The position numbers and the translations under genes are program-made. A stretch of 6,945 bases of DNA from Lachnospiraceae bacterium UBA2864 (lineage in GTDB: Bacteria; Bacillota; Clostridia; Lachnospirales; Lachnospiraceae), in assembly GCA_002350525.1 (NCBI GenBank), contig DEFA01000023.1:49786-56730 (forward strand). The letters are read 5' to 3'. Of this stretch, positions 5,265 to 6,945 are shown piece by piece (positions within the stretch are counted from its first letter, which is position 1; the number at the start of each line of letters is the position of its first letter). Below the pieces are notes generated by a model. The model did not search any database, was not told the origin of the DNA, and saw nothing but the letters and a program-made list of their open reading frames with translations.

Positions 5265-5648
5265 TTATTCGTAACACTTTCCACCATGAGAACATTCATG
5301 TCCCTCGTGGTGATTATGATGATCACAAGTTGCTTCTCCTATTTCAGGAAGCGAACCATCTATAAATGCCTTTACTACTTCATCAGCATCACCAGATGCA
5401 CCTGCATAAAGTCGAATACCAGCTTCAGCCATTGCCATTTGAGCACCGCCACCTATACCACCACAAATCAAAACTTCTGCACCAAGATTCATAAGGAATC
5501 CTGCTAATGCACCATGACCTGTCCCATTCGTATCTATCACTTCACTTGAAATGATATTTCCATCCGTTATATCATATACTTTAAACTGAGGTGTTCTACC
5601 AAAATGCTGAAATATTTCTCCATTTTCATAAGTTGTTGCTACTTTCAT
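5265..5648 (-). CDS. NifX/NifB-type FeMo-cofactor-binding family protein with His/Cys tail
   Basis: A 127-residue protein of the dinitrogenase iron-molybdenum cofactor-binding family (NifX, NafY, C-terminal NifB), a fold that carries metal-sulfur clusters and is common in anaerobes that do not fix nitrogen. Motifs include HFGRTPQFKVYD (15-26), GHGALAGFL (44-52), GGIGGGA (63-69) and a GASGDADEVVKAFIDGSL end (83-100). The extension 108-125 is rich in metal ligands (Cys108, His110, 111, 113, 114, 117, Cys119, His121, Cys125), probably binding soft or transition metals. ATG 5648 is preferred over TTG 5663, because GGAG (overlapping the latter) lies nine bases before it. It starts 15 bases after the small HTH gene ends. 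No nitrogenase gene is nearby, so nitrogen fixation is not implied. Confidence 0.9.
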   Translation of the reverse strand: MKVATTYENGEIFQHFGRTPQFKVYDITDGNIISSEVIDTNGTGHGALAGFLMNLGAEVLICGGIGGGAQMAMAEAGIRLYAGASGDADEVVKAFIDGSLPEIGEATCDHHNHHEGHECSHGGKCYE

Positions 5649-5663
5649 CTTTTCATTCTCCAA

Positions 5664-5822
5664 TCAGTATTCAATTAGTGAAATATCGGGAAAACCCTTT
5701 GCTGTTTCCCATTTAGAAATAGTCGCATTTGATACTCCGATTCTGTCAGCAAGCTGTTTTTGAGTCAGACCTTTTTCTTTTCTTATTTGTGCTATAAGCA
5801 TTCCAGTTTTTTCATTGTTCAT
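5664..5822 (-). CDS. Minimal XRE-family helix-turn-helix protein, 52 aa
   Basis: A very short XRE/HTH_3 DNA-binding protein, not listed by a typical length cut-off. It reads MNNEKTGMLIAQIRKEKGLT and then QKQLADRIGVSNATISKWET, so helices 1-4 with the recognition helix (about 31-38) are complete. The usual next segment, ...GFPDISL followed by helix 5 and an extension, stops at DISLIEY. The start is secure: AAGGAG lies ten bases before ATG 5822. Stop TGA 5664 abuts the ribosome binding site of the NifX-like gene. It is either a real mini-regulator or a gene truncated by a stop. As first gene of the operon it most likely controls the operon and itself. Confidence 0.85.
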   Translation of the reverse strand: MNNEKTGMLIAQIRKEKGLTQKQLADRIGVSNATISKWETAKGFPDISLIEY

Positions 5823-5845
5823 TATAAAATCACTCCTTTTTTTCT

Positions 5846-5878
5846 TTTATAATAGACAATGGTCGCTATACAATACAA
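5846..5878 (-). promoter_or_regulatory. Putative promoter of the xre-nifX-DUF5714-crcB operon
   Basis: On the minus strand a TATAAA (5846-5851) lies 16 bases after TTGTAT (5868-5873); a parallel choice is TATTAT (5849-5854) with TTGTAT (5873-5878) at 18. Both -35 elements are weak, hinting at activator need. The -10 is 24-27 bases from the start codon, leaving a very short leader with no room for a riboswitch. Confidence 0.45.
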
Positions 5879-5884
5879 TCAACG

Positions 5885-5914
5885 CTACGTAAAATCGTAC
5901 TACTCTGCGTAAAA
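5885..5914. repeat. Pair of TTTTACGYAG boxes upstream of the operon promoter
   Basis: CTACGTAAAA (5885-5894) and CTGCGTAAAA (5905-5914) are direct repeats with one difference, exactly 20 bp apart, about two helical turns. They lie just upstream of the weak -35 candidates when read on the minus strand, a usual place for activator binding. Confidence 0.4.
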
Positions 5915-5933
5915 CTGAAAGAGATTGTTCTAT

Positions 5934-6431
5934 CTACTTATAGTATTCTAATAACGCCTCATCAATCAAAGCAATTGGTTCTTTACCTTTAATTTTGTTA
6001 TATAAAGCAATCTGAGTAATCTCATCTTTATCTTTAATCATATCATACAACGACTCAATGCTCATTTCTGGAAGACATACCCCATATAAACCACCTAACT
6101 CGATACGTTCTTCCTTAGAAAAATAATCTGGCTTAAGCAAAATCTTCATAGCTCCAAGATATGTAATATCCGAAATATCAAATCCTAATTCCTCATTACA
6201 CTCTCTCACTATACATTCTCTAGCGGTTTCACCTTTTTCGGCACATCCGCCGAAAATCTCATACCTGTTTCTCCATTTATTGCGTCCTAACAGATATTCA
6301 TCGCCCACCTTAACAACAGCTAGACAATGTGTAAATAAAGGATCACCAGAAAGAATATCTTCACTCCTGTCATCAAAAGAAATGAGAAGATTTCCATCTT
6401 GATCTTTACATATATAGTCTTTGTAATCCAT
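5934..6431 (-). CDS. Nudix hydrolase
   Basis: A 165-residue Nudix-superfamily enzyme, which hydrolyses nucleoside diphosphates linked to another moiety. The Nudix box is complete at 62-84: Gly62, Glu68, Arg76-Glu77, Glu80-Glu81, Gly83, with the hydrophobic U positions taken by Cys78 and Phe84. The glutamates bind the catalytic magnesium. The N-terminal FTHCLAVVKVGDEYLLGRNK (33-52) gives the first strands of the fold, and NRYEIFGG leads into the box. Substrate specificity cannot be read; it is not a clear MutT. ATG 6431 is preceded by GGGG nine bases away. It lies 34 bases after the small gene at 6466-6720, so the two may share a transcript. No terminator is visible after its TAG. Confidence 0.92.
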   Translation of the reverse strand: MDYKDYICKDQDGNLLISFDDRSEDILSGDPLFTHCLAVVKVGDEYLLGRNKWRNRYEIFGGCAEKGETARECIVRECNEELGFDISDITYLGAMKILLKPDYFSKEERIELGGLYGVCLPEMSIESLYDMIKDKDEITQIALYNKIKGKEPIALIDEALLEYYK

Positions 6432-6465
6432 ATTTCATTACCCCGATATTCTGAATGATAACAAC

Positions 6466-6720
6466 TTAATCCTTATAATATACATCCGAAATATGCAGTC
6501 TTTCCGTATACCACGTTTTAATGTCATGAATTATTACTGTATCTGAATCCTCTATAAAAATAGCTTGTTCATAATTCATTTTTCTGACGTATTCGATATC
6601 ATCCTGTTCATTTTCTGAAATGATATCAACATTTTCATAATCATGTGCAAGATAATTTTGGCGTAGATGTAATGCTATATCGATATACTCCGGCTTGTAA
6701 TAAATCAATGTCTTTTTCAT
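6466..6720 (-). CDS. 84-residue hypothetical protein, faintly HisRS/HisZ anticodon-domain-like
   Basis: The protein begins MKKTLIYYKPEYIDIALHLR and ends WYTERLHISDVYYKD. Its pattern of a helix with ALHLRQ, a VDII strand, the helix EYVRKMNYEQA, strand IFIED, strand TVIIHD and a final strand recalls the alpha/beta anticodon-binding domain of histidyl-tRNA synthetase or HisZ; this is a weak, by-eye likeness. The family's full enzyme domain is absent. An in-frame ATG ten codons earlier (6750) would give 94 residues; neither start has a strong ribosome binding site, and I prefer the shorter because it opens directly on a beta strand. It lies behind an extended -10 promoter and may be cotranscribed with the Nudix gene. 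Confidence 0.65.
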   Translation of the reverse strand: MKKTLIYYKPEYIDIALHLRQNYLAHDYENVDIISENEQDDIEYVRKMNYEQAIFIEDSDTVIIHDIKTWYTERLHISDVYYKD

Positions 6721-6824
6721 ATACTCACACTCATAATAATTTATATTCATGAAGAATACTCAGATTTCATCTTTAAATAGGAATAAAATACAGAAAAAGG
6801 CCATTCAGACTTTCTGCTTTTTAG

Positions 6825-6845
6825 ATTATATCATGAATCATTCAT
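6825..6845 (-). promoter_or_regulatory. Extended -10 promoter with palindrome
   Basis: On the minus strand TG-A-TATAAT (6825-6833) is a perfect extended -10 element, with no good -35. It abuts a palindrome ATGAAT-C-ATTCAT (6833-6845), a possible operator. It would drive the 6466-6720 gene and perhaps the Nudix gene, with a leader of about 97 bases before ATG 6720. Confidence 0.5.
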
Positions 6846-6894
6846 CGCTTGTTATTATATTATTTTCATAAATATTTATCCGCCACTCCTGTTG

Positions 6895-6945
6895 CTACTT
6901 GTCAATAGTTTCTTGTACTTTTTCTTGTGGAAGTGCTGAAAAACC
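6895..6945 (-). CDS. Possible C-terminal end of a gene entering from the right
   Basis: A minus-strand frame reaches the window edge and ends at TAG 6895-6897, with the last residues GFSALPQEKVQETIDK. The composition is protein-like with an amphipathic end, but only 16 codons are visible. No family can be named. Confidence 0.3.
   Translation of the reverse strand, partial: GFSALPQEKVQETIDK

Noticed and set aside
4840..5507. Plus-strand frames at 4840-5070 and 5103-5507
   Set aside because: They are antisense to the well supported DUF5714-like and NifX-like genes and lack start signals.
5265..5648. Nitrogen fixation locus
   Set aside because: Only a single NifX-like carrier protein is present; the family is widespread in anaerobes that do not fix nitrogen, and no nif structural or assembly genes are adjacent.
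5823..5933. Fluoride riboswitch upstream of the operon containing crcB
   Set aside because: The leader after the predicted promoter is under 30 bases and I see no match to the conserved fluoride-riboswitch core in this gap or before crcB itself.

Overview
The window looks like chromosome or large-replicon DNA from a low-GC anaerobic Firmicute, most likely a Lachnospiraceae relative such as Butyrivibrio, Pseudobutyrivibrio or Roseburia. The grounds are AT-rich coding sequence, strong GGAGG-type ribosome binding sites, TTG/GTG starts, and protein types common in that family (an XRE regulator with a Lachnospiraceae-like sequence, a NifX/NifB-like metal-cofactor protein, a DUF5714-like protein, a DUF4886-like SGNH hydrolase). 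The genus is an inference from style, not a database match.

Left part (1-1975). A gene-poor stretch carries one intact plus-strand gene, a 195-residue small serine recombinase at 721-1308 with all active-site residues. About 640 bases of non-coding DNA precede it. They hold GC-rich CCCGG clusters, a nested dyad array (280-378), an AT-rich tract, an 8-bp inverted repeat and a set of GTTAAC boxes, three of them spaced exactly 11 bp apart, lying over the recombinase promoter. A rho-independent terminator follows the gene. The next ~400 bases are non-coding and repeat-rich. On the minus strand at 1756-1863 a well-formed ribosome binding site and start codon lead into the first 20 or so residues of a two-component response regulator, which then breaks off: a gene remnant not recognised by length alone.

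Middle (1926-4281), all minus strand. From right to left there is a possible frameshifted small gene (4077-4281), a four-helix membrane protein (3640-4047), a small decayed region with the tail of a broken gene next to an IS/MITE-like fragment (3274-3622), a two-helix membrane protein with a possible PH-like cytoplasmic domain (2691-3242), and an SGNH/GDSL hydrolase (1978-2685). The last two are translationally coupled and end at a strong bidirectional terminator (1928-1954).

Right part (4294-5822), minus strand. A compact four-gene operon: a 52-residue helix-turn-helix protein, a NifX-like protein with a His/Cys-rich tail, a Cys-rich DUF5714-like protein, and a CrcB/FluC fluoride channel starting at TTG. 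Gaps are 15, 27 and 2 bases, so co-expression is likely. The gene set suggests handling of a metal or metal-sulfur cofactor plus fluoride export under a small dedicated regulator, and is the most interesting functional unit here.

Far right (5934-6945), minus strand. A Nudix hydrolase and an upstream 84-residue protein with a faint resemblance to the anticodon-binding fold of HisRS/HisZ sit 34 bases apart behind an extended -10 promoter with a palindrome. A few C-terminal codons of another gene may enter from the right edge.
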